A DNA stretch of 36,919 nucleotides from RGIG1681 sp045657465 (GCA_045657465.1 JAZOTD010000031.1:1-36919); one strand, 5' to 3'. Positions 1 through 7,097 are shown, numbered from the stretch's first letter. Translations and numbers: made by a program. The notes: generated by a model not told the origin, from the sequence alone.

Positions 1-413
1 TCAAGCCCAACTGATTTAATTGCGGTTGTCGCAAGCATTTGACCAGGAAGTTCTGCAATTTCCACATTTTCAAGTGCTGTCAAATTTGGCATTAAGTTGT
101 AAAATTGAAAAATAAACCCAACAACTTCACGACGATATTCAGCAAACATTTTTTCAGAAAGTCTAGTAATGTCAACGCCTGCAAAATTAACACTGCCTTG
201 GCTGACACTATCCATTCCACCAATAATATTTAAAAGTGTGCTTTTCCCGCTTCCGCTGGCGCCCAAAATAACAACGAATTGACCTGTAAAAAGTTGCAAA
301 GTCACATCATCAAGTGCTTTGATTTCGTTGTTTTCGCCATAAAACTTTGACACGTTTCGAAGTGAAAGTGAGCCCACATAACGTTGACCAAAAATCAGTT
401 GTTCTTTCTTCAT
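1..413 (-). CDS. ABC transporter ATP-binding protein (N-terminal part, cut by window edge)
   Basis: This is the first 137 codons of an ATPase that powers an ABC transporter or permease-type complex at the inner face of the membrane. The translation from ATG at 413-411 shows a Walker A motif GASGSGKST near residues 51-59 and a Q-loop region, FQFYNLMPNLTALENV, near residues 100-115. That Q-loop phrasing is typical of the LolD/MacB/FtsE-like branch, which serves FtsX/MacB-type permeases. The ABC signature, Walker B and H-loop lie beyond the window. A clean AGGAG lies just upstream of the start, and a consensus promoter precedes it, so the gene starts its own transcription unit. The substrate cannot be told. 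The permease should lie beyond coordinate 1. Confidence 0.93.
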   Translation of the reverse strand, partial: MKKEQLIFGQRYVGSLSLRNVSKFYGENNEIKALDDVTLQLFTGQFVVILGASGSGKSTLLNIIGGMDSVSQGSVNFAGVDITRLSEKMFAEYRREVVGFIFQFYNLMPNLTALENVEIAELPGQMLATTAIKSVGL

Positions 414-429
414 AATAACTCCTACGCAT

Positions 430-458
430 ATTATATAAATTTTTACCACTGTTGTAAA
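430..458 (-). promoter_or_regulatory. Sigma-A promoter of the ABC ATPase gene
   Basis: On the minus strand, TTTACA (458-453) is followed after 17 nt by TATAAT (435-430), giving a start about 10 nt further on and a short leader carrying AGGAG. Confidence 0.7.
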
Positions 459-482
459 TGTTTTTTAACCCTCAATTGCAAC

Positions 483-509
483 AAAAAACCACCTTATTGG
501 TGGTTTTTT
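483..509 (-). terminator. Intrinsic terminator of the 48-aa protein gene
   Basis: The inverted repeat AAAAAACCACC / GGTGGTTTTTT with a 5-nt loop forms an 11-bp stem flanked by A and T tracts, so it can work on either strand. It abuts the TGA of the small minus-strand gene and separates it from the ABC gene. Confidence 0.8.
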
Positions 510-655
510 CACAAATCATCTTGATCTTGCACCGGCTTTTCACCATCAATTGACAGCCCAGTATAACTTCCAAATGGGTCAAATTTTGAAACCCTTTTTT
601 CAATTTTAATAACACTTTTTGAATTATTTTTTATATTTTTTTGATTATTTTTCAC
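509..655 (-). CDS. Small conserved-looking protein, 48 aa, function unknown
   Basis: A short gene missed by length cut-offs. It has a perfect AGGAGG (667-662 on the minus strand) 6 nt before a GTG start at 655-653, 48 codons and a TGA stop that touches a strong terminator. The N-terminal half is Lys/Asn-rich (KNNQKNIKNNSKSVIKIEK). The C-terminal half reads FDPFGSYTG, then GEKPVQDQDDL, a Gly/Pro/Asp-rich and acidic end. From memory, short Clostridial proteins with an FDPxGSYTG core and a PVQDADDL-like tail occur widely without a known role; I cannot verify this here. No membrane segment or Cys is present. It is divergent from the alcohol dehydrogenase gene and forms its own unit. Confidence 0.75.
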   Translation of the reverse strand: MKNNQKNIKNNSKSVIKIEKRVSKFDPFGSYTGLSIDGEKPVQDQDDL

Positions 656-753
656 TTTATTTTCCTCCTATTTTTTATTTTTGGTTTTAGCCACTAAAAT
701 TATTTGACTATAATATTATTATTTTTTAAAATATATTTGTATAGGAGTAAAAT

Positions 754-1908
754 ATGGACAAAATCGTATTTAATAGAACTTGTTTTTTTGGCACAGACTG
801 CATCAACGAACTTGATGAAGAAATCAAAAACAGACACTACAAAAAAGGCTTCATAATCACAGACAACGGCCTTGTTGAATGCGGATTATATCAAAAAGTT
901 TCAGAGGTTTTGGTTAAAAACAAAATCCCTTCAGTTATGTTTTCTGACGTAACCCCAGAACCAACTGTTAGAGATGTTAAAAATGCATACAACGAATTTA
1001 AACGTTCAGGTGCTGACTTCATTTTAGCAATCGGTGGCGGAAGTCCAATCGACACGGCAAAAGCAGTTTCAGTAATTGCAACAAACCCAAAATTTGCTGA
1101 CGTTGTTTCACTTCGTGGTCACAAAGACGACCTAAATGCCCCACTTCCACTCTATGCAGTGCCAACAACTGCAGGCAGTGCAAGTGAAGTTTCAAAAAGT
1201 TTTGTAATAACCGACGAAGTTTCAAACAAAAAAATTGTATGTTTTAACGACAAAGTTTTGCCAGTTGAAACATTCATTGACCCAGTTTTAATGACAACTA
1301 TGCCAGACATCATCACATTAAGTTCTGGCTTTGATGCACTCTCTCACGCTGTTGAAAGTTTGGTGTCAAAAAATGCAAACATCTTCACATTAACACTTGC
1401 TCGTGAAGCTGTTAAACTCATCATTCAAAACCTTCCACTTTGCTATGACGACCCAGACAATCTTGACGCACGTGACAAAATGGCATATGCCCAGTATATG
1501 GCTGGTCTCGCATATTCAAATTCAGGCCTTGGCATTGCTCACTCAATCGCCCACGCCCTTAGCGGAAAATATCACATTCAACATGGCATTGCCCTTTCAA
1601 TGGTTTTGCCAACCGTTTTAAAGTTTAATATGTATAGTTCAAAAGCAGTTGAATACAAACACATTGCTGAAGCTTTTGGAATTGACGTTTCTGGAAAAAA
1701 GGTTGATGAAATTGCTCGCCTTGCATGTAAAGAAATGGAAAAATTGAAAAACGAATTTAACATTCCAAAAAAATTGTCTGAATATGGTGTTAAAGAAGAA
1801 GATTTAGACATCTTGGCTCTCAATGCATTTGAAGATGCATGCACAGCTAGCAACCCTAGAGAAGCCACAATGACCGATATTTACATGCTTCTTAAAAAGA
1901 TGCTTTAA
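754..1908 (+). CDS. Iron-containing alcohol dehydrogenase
   Basis: A full-length (384 aa) group III, metal-dependent NAD(P)H alcohol dehydrogenase. The family interconverts alcohols and aldehydes or ketones in the cytoplasm, often to regenerate NAD+ during fermentation. The nucleotide-binding loop GGGSPIDTAKA is at residues 94-104. The metal ligands expected for the family are present: D194 and H198 in FDALSHAVE, and H263 and H277 in the GIAHSIAHALSGKYHIQHG region. The start follows AGGAG by 7 nt; a TATAAT at 709-714 fits a promoter, although no good -35 is seen. It is monocistronic and closed by a strong terminator. The exact substrate (ethanol, butanol, lactaldehyde, 1,3-propanediol) cannot be assigned from sequence alone. 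Confidence 0.93.
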   Translation: MDKIVFNRTCFFGTDCINELDEEIKNRHYKKGFIITDNGLVECGLYQKVSEVLVKNKIPSVMFSDVTPEPTVRDVKNAYNEFKRSGADFILAIGGGSPIDTAKAVSVIATNPKFADVVSLRGHKDDLNAPLPLYAVPTTAGSASEVSKSFVITDEVSNKKIVCFNDKVLPVETFIDPVLMTTMPDIITLSSGFDALSHAVESLVSKNANIFTLTLAREAVKLIIQNLPLCYDDPDNLDARDKMAYAQYMAGLAYSNSGLGIAHSIAHALSGKYHIQHGIALSMVLPTVLKFNMYSSKAVEYKHIAEAFGIDVSGKKVDEIARLACKEMEKLKNEFNIPKKLSEYGVKEEDLDILALNAFEDACTASNPREATMTDIYMLLKKML

Positions 1909-1942
1909 TTTAATGCATAATTAATTTTAATTTTTTGCAAAC

Positions 1943-1971
1943 AAAAACGACTCAAATTGTGAGTCGTTTTT
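1943..1971. terminator. Bidirectional terminator between alcohol dehydrogenase and the 231-aa gene
   Basis: An 11-bp stem, AAAAACGACTC / GAGTCGTTTTT, with a 7-nt loop and flanking A and T tracts lies between two convergent genes. The same stem recurs after gatB. Confidence 0.88.
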
Positions 1972-1972
1972 T

Positions 1973-2668
1973 TTATTCACCCATTTGCTCTGCTTTAAAC
2001 TTTGCAACAAAATCTTTTCTAGCAAGCAAATATTCTTCATTGTTTTTAGACAACATGATTTTTCTCAGTTTTTCGTCTGCCAAATCTTGTTTTAAATCTT
2101 GACCTTTAATTCTATTTAGTGCATGTGCATCAAACAAATAATAATATTCTTTTTTTGGCATAATCATGTTTATATATGGGTTTATAACAAAATTTTCAGT
2201 TTCCATCCAAGAAGTCCAAATACCTGTGCTTTTGTCAGTGTCTAAATAGTGCAACATATCAATGGTGCCAGTAACATAGTCATATTGACCCAAGTTTTGG
2301 TTTTTTGCCATAGAGTTTATAAGTGTTGTGTGTGGCTTGTTTGAAACACCTTCAAAATAAATTCTATCAAGCCCCTTTTTATAGTTGTCACTCATTCTTT
2401 TAACTCTAAACACTCCATGGTGCGTAACAAACTTAAAAAACCTGTCTTGACCTTCAACAAAGTGAAGTTTATTTTCTTGTGTTTTTCTCACAACTTCAGC
2501 ACCAAAGTGTGTCATATCTTCATCATTTTTCACTGAGCAAAATTCATACACTAAAAAAGCAATCTCACCAAGTGGTGAAAGTTGTTCATCATTAACAAAG
2601 GCATCAATAAAAGCCTGTTCTTTTTGTGGTTGATTTTCTAAAAACCCTTTAACTTTATCTAATTTCAT
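1973..2668 (-). CDS. Uncharacterised protein, 231 aa
   Basis: I do not recognise this protein. It is a soluble, mixed-charge 231-residue polypeptide without signal peptide, membrane segment or clustered Cys/His. The N-terminal 80 residues look helical; the centre (about 85-175) is rich in aromatic residues (Tyr, Phe, Trp, His), as in a globular beta-containing domain; and the C-terminal 40 residues are Lys/Glu-rich and probably helical. The ATG at 2668-2666 is preceded by GGAG at a normal distance. A consensus promoter and a stable 5'-leader hairpin lie upstream. It is transcribed alone, convergent with the alcohol dehydrogenase. Confidence 0.85.
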   Translation of the reverse strand: MKLDKVKGFLENQPQKEQAFIDAFVNDEQLSPLGEIAFLVYEFCSVKNDEDMTHFGAEVVRKTQENKLHFVEGQDRFFKFVTHHGVFRVKRMSDNYKKGLDRIYFEGVSNKPHTTLINSMAKNQNLGQYDYVTGTIDMLHYLDTDKSTGIWTSWMETENFVINPYINMIMPKKEYYYLFDAHALNRIKGQDLKQDLADEKLRKIMLSKNNEEYLLARKDFVAKFKAEQMGE

Positions 2669-2691
2669 AAAATTTCTCCAAAGAATAACAA

Positions 2692-2711
2692 AAGCGGAAA
2701 TACTTCCGCTT
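2692..2711 (-). promoter_or_regulatory. Leader hairpin upstream of the 231-aa gene
   Basis: A perfect 8-bp palindromic stem, AAGCGGAA / TTCCGCTT, with a 4-nt loop lies between the predicted transcription start (about 2719) and the ribosome site (about 2679-2676). It is not followed by a proper T-run in the minus direction, so it is probably not a terminator; mRNA stability or translational control is possible. Confidence 0.45.
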
Positions 2712-2725
2712 CAAATAACATAATT

Positions 2726-2754
2726 ATTATACACTATAAAAGACATTATTTCAA
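2726..2754 (-). promoter_or_regulatory. Sigma-A promoter of the 231-aa gene
   Basis: TTGAAA (2754-2749), a 17-nt spacer and a perfect TATAAT (2731-2726) on the minus strand. Confidence 0.75.
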
Positions 2755-2851
2755 CCCCAAACTTCAAAAAAAATATTATATTTAAGGAATAAATTAAATT
2801 CAATTTATTTATTTTTAAAAATATTTATGCTACACTAAAAACACGACACAT

Positions 2852-2928
2852 GCTTCCGTAGCTCAACTGGATAGAGTCGCCGGCTTCGAACCGGAAGGTT
2901 GCGGGTTCAACTCCTGCCGGAAGCACCA
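2852..2928 (+). tRNA. tRNA-Arg (anticodon UCG), CCA encoded
   Basis: A complete cloverleaf: acceptor arms GCTTCCG / CGGAAGC (7 bp), D arm GCTC / GAGT with one G-T pair, anticodon stem GCCGG / CCGGA with a G-A mismatch at the outer pair, a loop CTTCGAA that places TCG at 2886-2888, and T arm GCGGG / CCTGC around TTCAACT. Discriminator A and genomic CCA end at 2928. UCG reads CGA and, with wobble, other CGN codons. A possible extended -10 promoter (TGC before TACACT at 2831-2836) lies upstream. No terminator follows; instead the 3' end begins a direct repeat that reaches towards the next gene. Confidence 0.95.
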
Positions 2929-2956
2929 ATCGCTTAAATAAATTTTAAGCTCAAAA
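2910..2956 (+). repeat. Direct repeat copy 1 (tRNA 3' end plus downstream flank)
   Basis: This 47-bp copy covers the last 19 nt of the tRNA gene, including CCA, and 28 nt of flank. It recurs at 3040-3086 with one mismatch (T/C at position 25), exactly 130 bp away. Confidence 0.95.
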
Positions 2957-3039
2957 GCATCCGTGCAGGACCGCTCGAAATATGTGACGCTCCACTTCGT
3001 TCCCGCTATTCCGTCGCAAGTCAAAACTTGCTCCTTACG
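2957..3039 (+). other. 83-bp GC-richer spacer between the tRNA-derived repeats
   Basis: This segment is richer in G and C than its surroundings and holds a hairpin, GCAAGT-CAAA-ACTTGC, at 3016-3031. Its ends begin an imperfect inverted repeat: GCAGGA near 2966 and TCCTGC, which lies within the second repeat copy. It contains no credible reading frame. It may be a small REP- or MITE-like palindromic element that inserted at, or duplicated with, the tRNA end. Confidence 0.5.
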
Positions 3040-3086
3040 ACTCCTGCCGGAAGCACCAATCGCCTAAATAAATTTTAAGCTCAAAA
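3040..3086 (+). repeat. Direct repeat copy 2 (duplicated tRNA 3' end without the rest of the tRNA)
   Basis: This copy repeats the 3' strand of the T stem, the acceptor strand, CCA and the flank, but nothing upstream restores a cloverleaf. It is a tRNA fragment, not a second tRNA. It lies 28 bp before the GNAT gene start, so it could be part of that gene's 5' leader. Confidence 0.93.
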
Positions 3087-3114
3087 ATATCAATATTCAA
3101 TTCAAGGAGATATT

Positions 3115-4239
3115 ATGCAAACAATAAAAACTTTAGATTTATGGACAGAACAACATCGAAATCAATACGAACTTTTCAACGCATGCTTTGTTGATGGTTT
3201 TTACGAAAACAACATTCCATTTGATAAATATAAAATTGTTAAAAATTGCAACTGTATCATTTCTTCAAATTCAAAAGAACTAAATATTAGCAACAAGCAC
3301 AATGCAATTGTATTTTATAAACAAAATAAAATAGTTAGACTTCTCGTCACATTTAAAGACACAAATCTTGAATTTTGCGTGCAAAATGCATTAACTCAAA
3401 AAACTCACGGCGGATATCTCTCTGATTTATACAAACAAAACAACATTCAAGAAACCATTGTTGACTTAAATGAAGAACCTGTTTTTAATGAATATAACTT
3501 AAGTGGAAAAATTGAAATTGATGTTGGCTCTTGTGACCGAAATTCCCTTCTAGAACAAATGCTAAAAGGAAATTACACTGAAGATGAAAGCAAGTTTGGT
3601 CATTATGACAATATCGAATATATCTACAACTCACATATAACAGTAAAATATTCTCTCAAAACAGATTCAGAAATTTTTGAAATTGAACATGAAGGTGCTT
3701 TTTTAAATAAAACCAATTCAAGAATCATTATTTTGCAGACACATTCAGAACTTGACTTTAATGAAATTAACGGTGAAATTGTTTTGGCAAACACTAATGA
3801 CCTTAAAGGCTGTGCTAAAATTTTAAAAGATATATACAATTCAAACGTACTTTCAGAAGGTTGGACTGATAAAAGTTCTCTTGACCTTTGCACATTCCAT
3901 TACAAACGCCAACCAGATTTATTTTACATTGCCAAAAAAGAAGGAAAGGTTGTTGGATTCAGCTTTTCATATATAAAACCATGGGCTGATGGAAATCACT
4001 TAATGGTTGAAGAAATCTCTGTTGACCCAAACTTTAGATCTTCAGGAACTGCTTTAAAACTAATTTCAAAAGTATTTGAAACCGCAATTAAAAAATATAA
4101 AATAACAAAAGTTGAAGGCACAACATATGAAGACGAAAATGGTGCACCATTTAAAATATACAAAAAAATTGGATTCAAAAAAGTCACTGACTTATTTTTA
4201 ATCGAATGCGATGCAGAAAAGTTAAAGACATGGTTCTAA
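3115..4239 (+). CDS. GNAT-family N-acetyltransferase with a long unassigned N-terminal region
   Basis: The C-terminal part (about residues 225-360 of 374) is a GNAT fold, which transfers an acetyl group from acetyl-CoA to an amine. The beta4/alpha3 signature reads EEISVDPNFRSSGTALKL (299-316), matching the R/Q-x-x-G-x-G/A pyrophosphate loop, and IYKKIGFKKV (348-357) matches the C-terminal GNAT strand. Residues 1-220 match no domain I can name; they look like a beta-rich globular unit and could be a degenerate or second GNAT-like fold. The substrate is unknown. AAGGAG precedes the ATG. No separate promoter is obvious, so transcription may continue from the tRNA. The flavoprotein gene follows after 32 nt. 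Confidence 0.82.
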   Translation: MQTIKTLDLWTEQHRNQYELFNACFVDGFYENNIPFDKYKIVKNCNCIISSNSKELNISNKHNAIVFYKQNKIVRLLVTFKDTNLEFCVQNALTQKTHGGYLSDLYKQNNIQETIVDLNEEPVFNEYNLSGKIEIDVGSCDRNSLLEQMLKGNYTEDESKFGHYDNIEYIYNSHITVKYSLKTDSEIFEIEHEGAFLNKTNSRIIILQTHSELDFNEINGEIVLANTNDLKGCAKILKDIYNSNVLSEGWTDKSSLDLCTFHYKRQPDLFYIAKKEGKVVGFSFSYIKPWADGNHLMVEEISVDPNFRSSGTALKLISKVFETAIKKYKITKVEGTTYEDENGAPFKIYKKIGFKKVTDLFLIECDAEKLKTWF

Positions 4240-4271
4240 CATATCGTTTTTGAATCATTTAGGAGATACTC

Positions 4272-4808
4272 ATGAAAAATGTTATTGTTATTTCTTCAAC
4301 CCCACGAGTAGGTGGAAATTCTGAAATTTTAGCAAATGAATTTGCAAAAGGCGCTCGTGACGCTGGTCACAATGTTGAAATTATCAATGTTCGTGAATAT
4401 AACTTCAAATATTGCACGGGTTGTTATGCTTGTCACAAAACAGAAAAATGTGTTTTTAATGACGGCATGAACGAAATTCATGAAAAACTTTTAAATGCAA
4501 ACGTAATTGTTTTTGCAACCCCAGTTTATTATTATTCAATGAGTGGACAATTAAAAGTTTTTATCGACCGCCTCACCCCTATCTATGAAAAAGTTAGAGC
4601 TGACATCTATTTAATTGCATCTCAGTGGGACCCTGACAAGTCAATGATGGACGCAACTTTTGAAGCCATTCGTGGTTGCACAAGAGACTGTTTTGAAAAC
4701 TGCACTGAAAAAGGCGTGCTTTATGGTGCTGATTTAAATGATGTTGGAGATGCAAAAAACAACCCTGAATATCTTAATCAAGCCTATAACATGGGCAAAA
4801 ATTGCTAA
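4272..4808 (+). CDS. NAD(P)H-dependent FMN reductase / iron-sulfur flavoprotein family
   Basis: A 178-aa flavodoxin-fold protein. The N-terminal phosphate-binding loop reads SSTPRVGGNSE (8-18), and ATPVYYYSMSGQLKVFIDR (about 82-100) is the FMN-contacting segment usual in the FMN_red family. Between them lies C48-x2-C51-x2-C54-x5-C60, the spacing seen in Isf-type flavoproteins that bind a 4Fe-4S cluster. It probably transfers electrons in the cytoplasm, but the partner is unknown. AGGAGATACTC precedes the ATG. It forms an operon with the upstream GNAT gene and ends at a bidirectional terminator. The protein ends with Cys. Confidence 0.9.
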   Translation: MKNVIVISSTPRVGGNSEILANEFAKGARDAGHNVEIINVREYNFKYCTGCYACHKTEKCVFNDGMNEIHEKLLNANVIVFATPVYYYSMSGQLKVFIDRLTPIYEKVRADIYLIASQWDPDKSMMDATFEAIRGCTRDCFENCTEKGVLYGADLNDVGDAKNNPEYLNQAYNMGKNC

Positions 4809-4825
4809 CTTAAAACAAAACATAA

Positions 4826-4850
4826 AAAAGACCACTTAATGTGGTCTTTT
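4826..4850. terminator. Bidirectional terminator
   Basis: A 10-bp stem, AAAAGACCAC / GTGGTCTTTT, with loop TTAAT. It ends the GNAT-flavoprotein operon, and its right arm overlaps the stop codon of the convergent DUF402 gene. Confidence 0.88.
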
Positions 4851-5352
4851 ATTTTATAAATTCTTTTAAATCCATGTTTTTATAAACATTTGTTCCGTCA
4901 ACAATCTCTTTATATAACTTATCAGTCACCGCTTTTGCAAGGTTATATTGCTCTTGCGTGATGAGTTTGCACTCAAGCGCACCAGAAAGTTCATTTTCAT
5001 CAACAATATAAATTTTGTCTTCTGCAACTATAATATCAGTGAACAAGTCATCATAATATGGAACTTTTGTTTCTTCATCAACGCCATTTCCAAGAGAAAT
5101 GTCAAAATAATATTCAAGCACTTCCTTTTTATCATTCAAAAATGCTCTCATGCTATAGTTTTCATTTTTTGGAACAACTTCAACAATATAATATCCGTCA
5201 GCAATAAGTTTAATTCCGTGACCACTAACAAAAGGTCTGGTTTTTAAGATATGCTTCACAGATGCATAATAATCACTTTTATCCATAAAAAGTGTTTGTG
5301 TATATTTTTCAACATCGCGAAGATATGTTTTGCTAATTAATTTTTTTCTCAT
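4849..5352 (-). CDS. DUF402 domain protein
   Basis: A 167-aa cytoplasmic protein. The core, from YYFDISLGNG (about 81-90) through YYDDLFTDIIV and IYIVDENEL (about 98-121), fits DUF402 (PF04167), in which an acidic cluster binds divalent metal. Characterised relatives act on nucleotides or phosphoesters: staphylococcal Ntdp hydrolyses nucleoside di- and triphosphates, and FomD cleaves a CMP ester. So a metal-dependent phosphohydrolase is the best guess, though the substrate is open. It follows the YfcE-type phosphoesterase gene by 7 nt and is probably translated from the same mRNA; a weak GGTGAG precedes the ATG. Confidence 0.8.
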   Translation of the reverse strand: MRKKLISKTYLRDVEKYTQTLFMDKSDYYASVKHILKTRPFVSGHGIKLIADGYYIVEVVPKNENYSMRAFLNDKKEVLEYYFDISLGNGVDEETKVPYYDDLFTDIIVAEDKIYIVDENELSGALECKLITQEQYNLAKAVTDKLYKEIVDGTNVYKNMDLKEFIK

Positions 5353-5359
5353 TTCTCAC

Positions 5360-5872
5360 CTAATCTTCTAAACTTTTTAAAATAATGCCCGTTTCGTCAA
5401 GAATAACATAAGAATGTTCGCTGTCGTTTTTTGGAAGCGACACAGACCCCACATTCACCAACAATTTTTTGTCTTTTTCAGTTATTGTTGGAATATGAAA
5501 ATGTCCATAGAGCATAACATCAAAGTCTTCGTCTGGAAAGTTGTCAGGATTAAATTTATGCCCATGTGAAGCAAATATTTTTTTGCCAAACATTTCAAAA
5601 GAATAAACGCCTTTAAAGTCAAATTCTGAAATCATCTCATCAACTTCTGCGTCACAATTACCTTTTATGACAATTAGCCTATCTTTTAATAAATTAAGTT
5701 CTTCGCACACTTTTTTAGGGTCATATCCATCAGGGAGTGGATTTCGTGGACCATGATAATATAAATCACCCAAAAGCAACAATTTGTCTGCTTTTTCTTC
5801 TTTGAATTTTTTCAATAATTTTTCAGTCCATGTCCAAGAACCATGCAAATCTGAAGCCACTAAAATTTTCAT
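5360..5872 (-). CDS. yfcE: YfcE/MJ0936-type metallophosphoesterase
   Basis: A 170-aa calcineurin-like phosphoesterase of the short YfcE family, which hydrolyses phosphodiesters with a two-metal centre. Metal-binding motifs are in order: SDLHG (7-11), GDLYYHGPR (about 37-45), GNCD (about 78-81), SHGHKFN (about 103-109) and YGHFHIP (about 124-130). The start is the ATG at 5872, with AGGAG 8 nt upstream; an in-frame ATG 36 nt further upstream has no ribosome site. The gene heads a two-gene operon with the DUF402 gene. A second, diverged family member lies at 29339-29857. Physiological substrate unknown. Confidence 0.9.
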   Translation of the reverse strand: MKILVASDLHGSWTWTEKLLKKFKEEKADKLLLLGDLYYHGPRNPLPDGYDPKKVCEELNLLKDRLIVIKGNCDAEVDEMISEFDFKGVYSFEMFGKKIFASHGHKFNPDNFPDEDFDVMLYGHFHIPTITEKDKKLLVNVGSVSLPKNDSEHSYVILDETGIILKSLED

Positions 5873-5892
5873 AAAAAATCTCCTATGCCCTA

Positions 5893-5921
5893 ATTGTAAA
5901 AAAAACACGCTTTCAAGTCAA
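5893..5921 (-). promoter_or_regulatory. Sigma-A promoter of the yfcE-DUF402 operon
   Basis: TTGACT (5921-5916), a 17-nt spacer and TACAAT (5898-5893) on the minus strand. Confidence 0.7.
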
Positions 5922-5939
5922 ACAAATCACCAAAATCAA

Positions 5940-5968
5940 TTTGCATTCACCCACCAATATGCTAAAAT
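5940..5968 (+). promoter_or_regulatory. Promoter of the S66 peptidase operon
   Basis: TTTGCA, a 17-nt spacer ending in TGC (extended -10) and TAAAAT at 5963-5968, 20 bp before the start codon. It diverges from the yfcE promoter. Confidence 0.6.
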
Positions 5969-5988
5969 TAACCTATAGGAGAACATTT

Positions 5989-7089
5989 ATGAACAAACCA
6001 AAACATTTATCAGTTGGCGACAAAGTCGCAATCATAAGTCTTTCTAGCGGAATTTTAGGCGAAGCCTTTGCAAAACACGAACTCGAACTTGGTGAAAAAC
6101 GTGTTAAAGAATGGGGGCTTGTGCCAGTTTATATGAACAATGCACTTAAAGGAATGAACTTTCTTAAAAACCACCCAGAAGCTCGTGCTGACGACCTAAA
6201 GCATGCATTTGCTGACCCAGAAATCAAGGGAATCATTTGTGCAATCGGTGGAATTGACACTTTTAGAACATATCCATATCTTCTTGAAGATGAAACCTTC
6301 AAGCAAAACGTGAAAAACAACCCAAAAATCTTTATGGGCTTTTCTGACACAACCGCCAACCACTTGATGTTTCAAAAACTAGGCTTAAACACATTCTACG
6401 GTCCTGCGTTTTTAACAGACTTTGCAGAATTTGAAGATGAAATGCTTCCATATACAAAAGAAAGCATTAAATATTTATTTAATTCAAACAACACTTATGA
6501 AATCAAGTGCAGTGATGTGTGGTATAAAGACCGCACTGACTACTCTCCTAATGCAGTTGGAACAAAACGCGAATGTTTTGCCGAAACCAAAGGTTATGAA
6601 GTTTTGCAAGGCACAAAATCTGCTCAAGGAAAACTCTTGGGCGGTTGTATTGATGTTATGGCTCATTTGATTGGAATTTTCAGCCCAGCGCATGAAGAAA
6701 ATATTGAATTAATAGGTGAACAAAATGCAATTAATGAAAAATACAATATCTTCCCTAGCCTTGATGAATGGGCAGGCAAAATTATGTTCTTTGAAACCAG
6801 CGAAGAAAAAATGCCACCATCACACTTCGAAAAAATAATCAAAGTTTTCAAACAACGTGGAATCTTTGGCGTAATAAACGGACTTGTTGTTGGCAAGCCA
6901 ATCGACGAAGTTTATTATGAAGAATACAAACAAATCTTAAAACAAGAACTCGCAGAATATGACATTCCTGTAATGTTTAACTTCAACTTTGGGCACAGCT
7001 ATCCACGAACGATCATTCCTTATGGAACCGAAGCTTTGCTTGACCCAATAAACAAAACATTCACACTAATTCAATCTTCATTAAATTAA
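5989..7089 (+). CDS. S66 family peptidase (LD-carboxypeptidase / MccF-like)
   Basis: A 366-aa serine peptidase of family S66. LdcA members cut the L,D bond of muropeptide tetrapeptides during peptidoglycan recycling; MccF members cleave peptide-nucleotide antibiotics. The N-terminal LSVGDKVAIISLSSG is typical of the family. The nucleophile is S119 in GFSDTTANHLMF; the Glu of the triad is probably in MFFETSEE (about 263-270), and the His is in NFGHSYPRTIIP near residue 340. No signal peptide, so it is cytoplasmic. The ATG at 5989 follows AGGAG. The longer form, lengthened by 16 residues upstream, lacks a ribosome site. The C-terminal features and length resemble MccF-like proteins more than short LdcA. 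A membrane protein follows after 8 nt. Confidence 0.88.
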   Translation: MNKPKHLSVGDKVAIISLSSGILGEAFAKHELELGEKRVKEWGLVPVYMNNALKGMNFLKNHPEARADDLKHAFADPEIKGIICAIGGIDTFRTYPYLLEDETFKQNVKNNPKIFMGFSDTTANHLMFQKLGLNTFYGPAFLTDFAEFEDEMLPYTKESIKYLFNSNNTYEIKCSDVWYKDRTDYSPNAVGTKRECFAETKGYEVLQGTKSAQGKLLGGCIDVMAHLIGIFSPAHEENIELIGEQNAINEKYNIFPSLDEWAGKIMFFETSEEKMPPSHFEKIIKVFKQRGIFGVINGLVVGKPIDEVYYEEYKQILKQELAEYDIPVMFNFNFGHSYPRTIIPYGTEALLDPINKTFTLIQSSLN

Positions 7090-7097
7090 AGGTGCTT

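Noticed and set aside
3020..3059. Second tRNA gene at the downstream repeat copy
   Set aside because: Only the 3' T-stem and acceptor strand are present; no D arm, anticodon arm or 5' acceptor strand can be found.
2910..3086. Prophage or integrative element bounded by the tRNA-derived repeats
   Set aside because: The copies are 130 bp apart with no integrase or cargo in or near the window; at most it is a scar or a tiny non-autonomous element.
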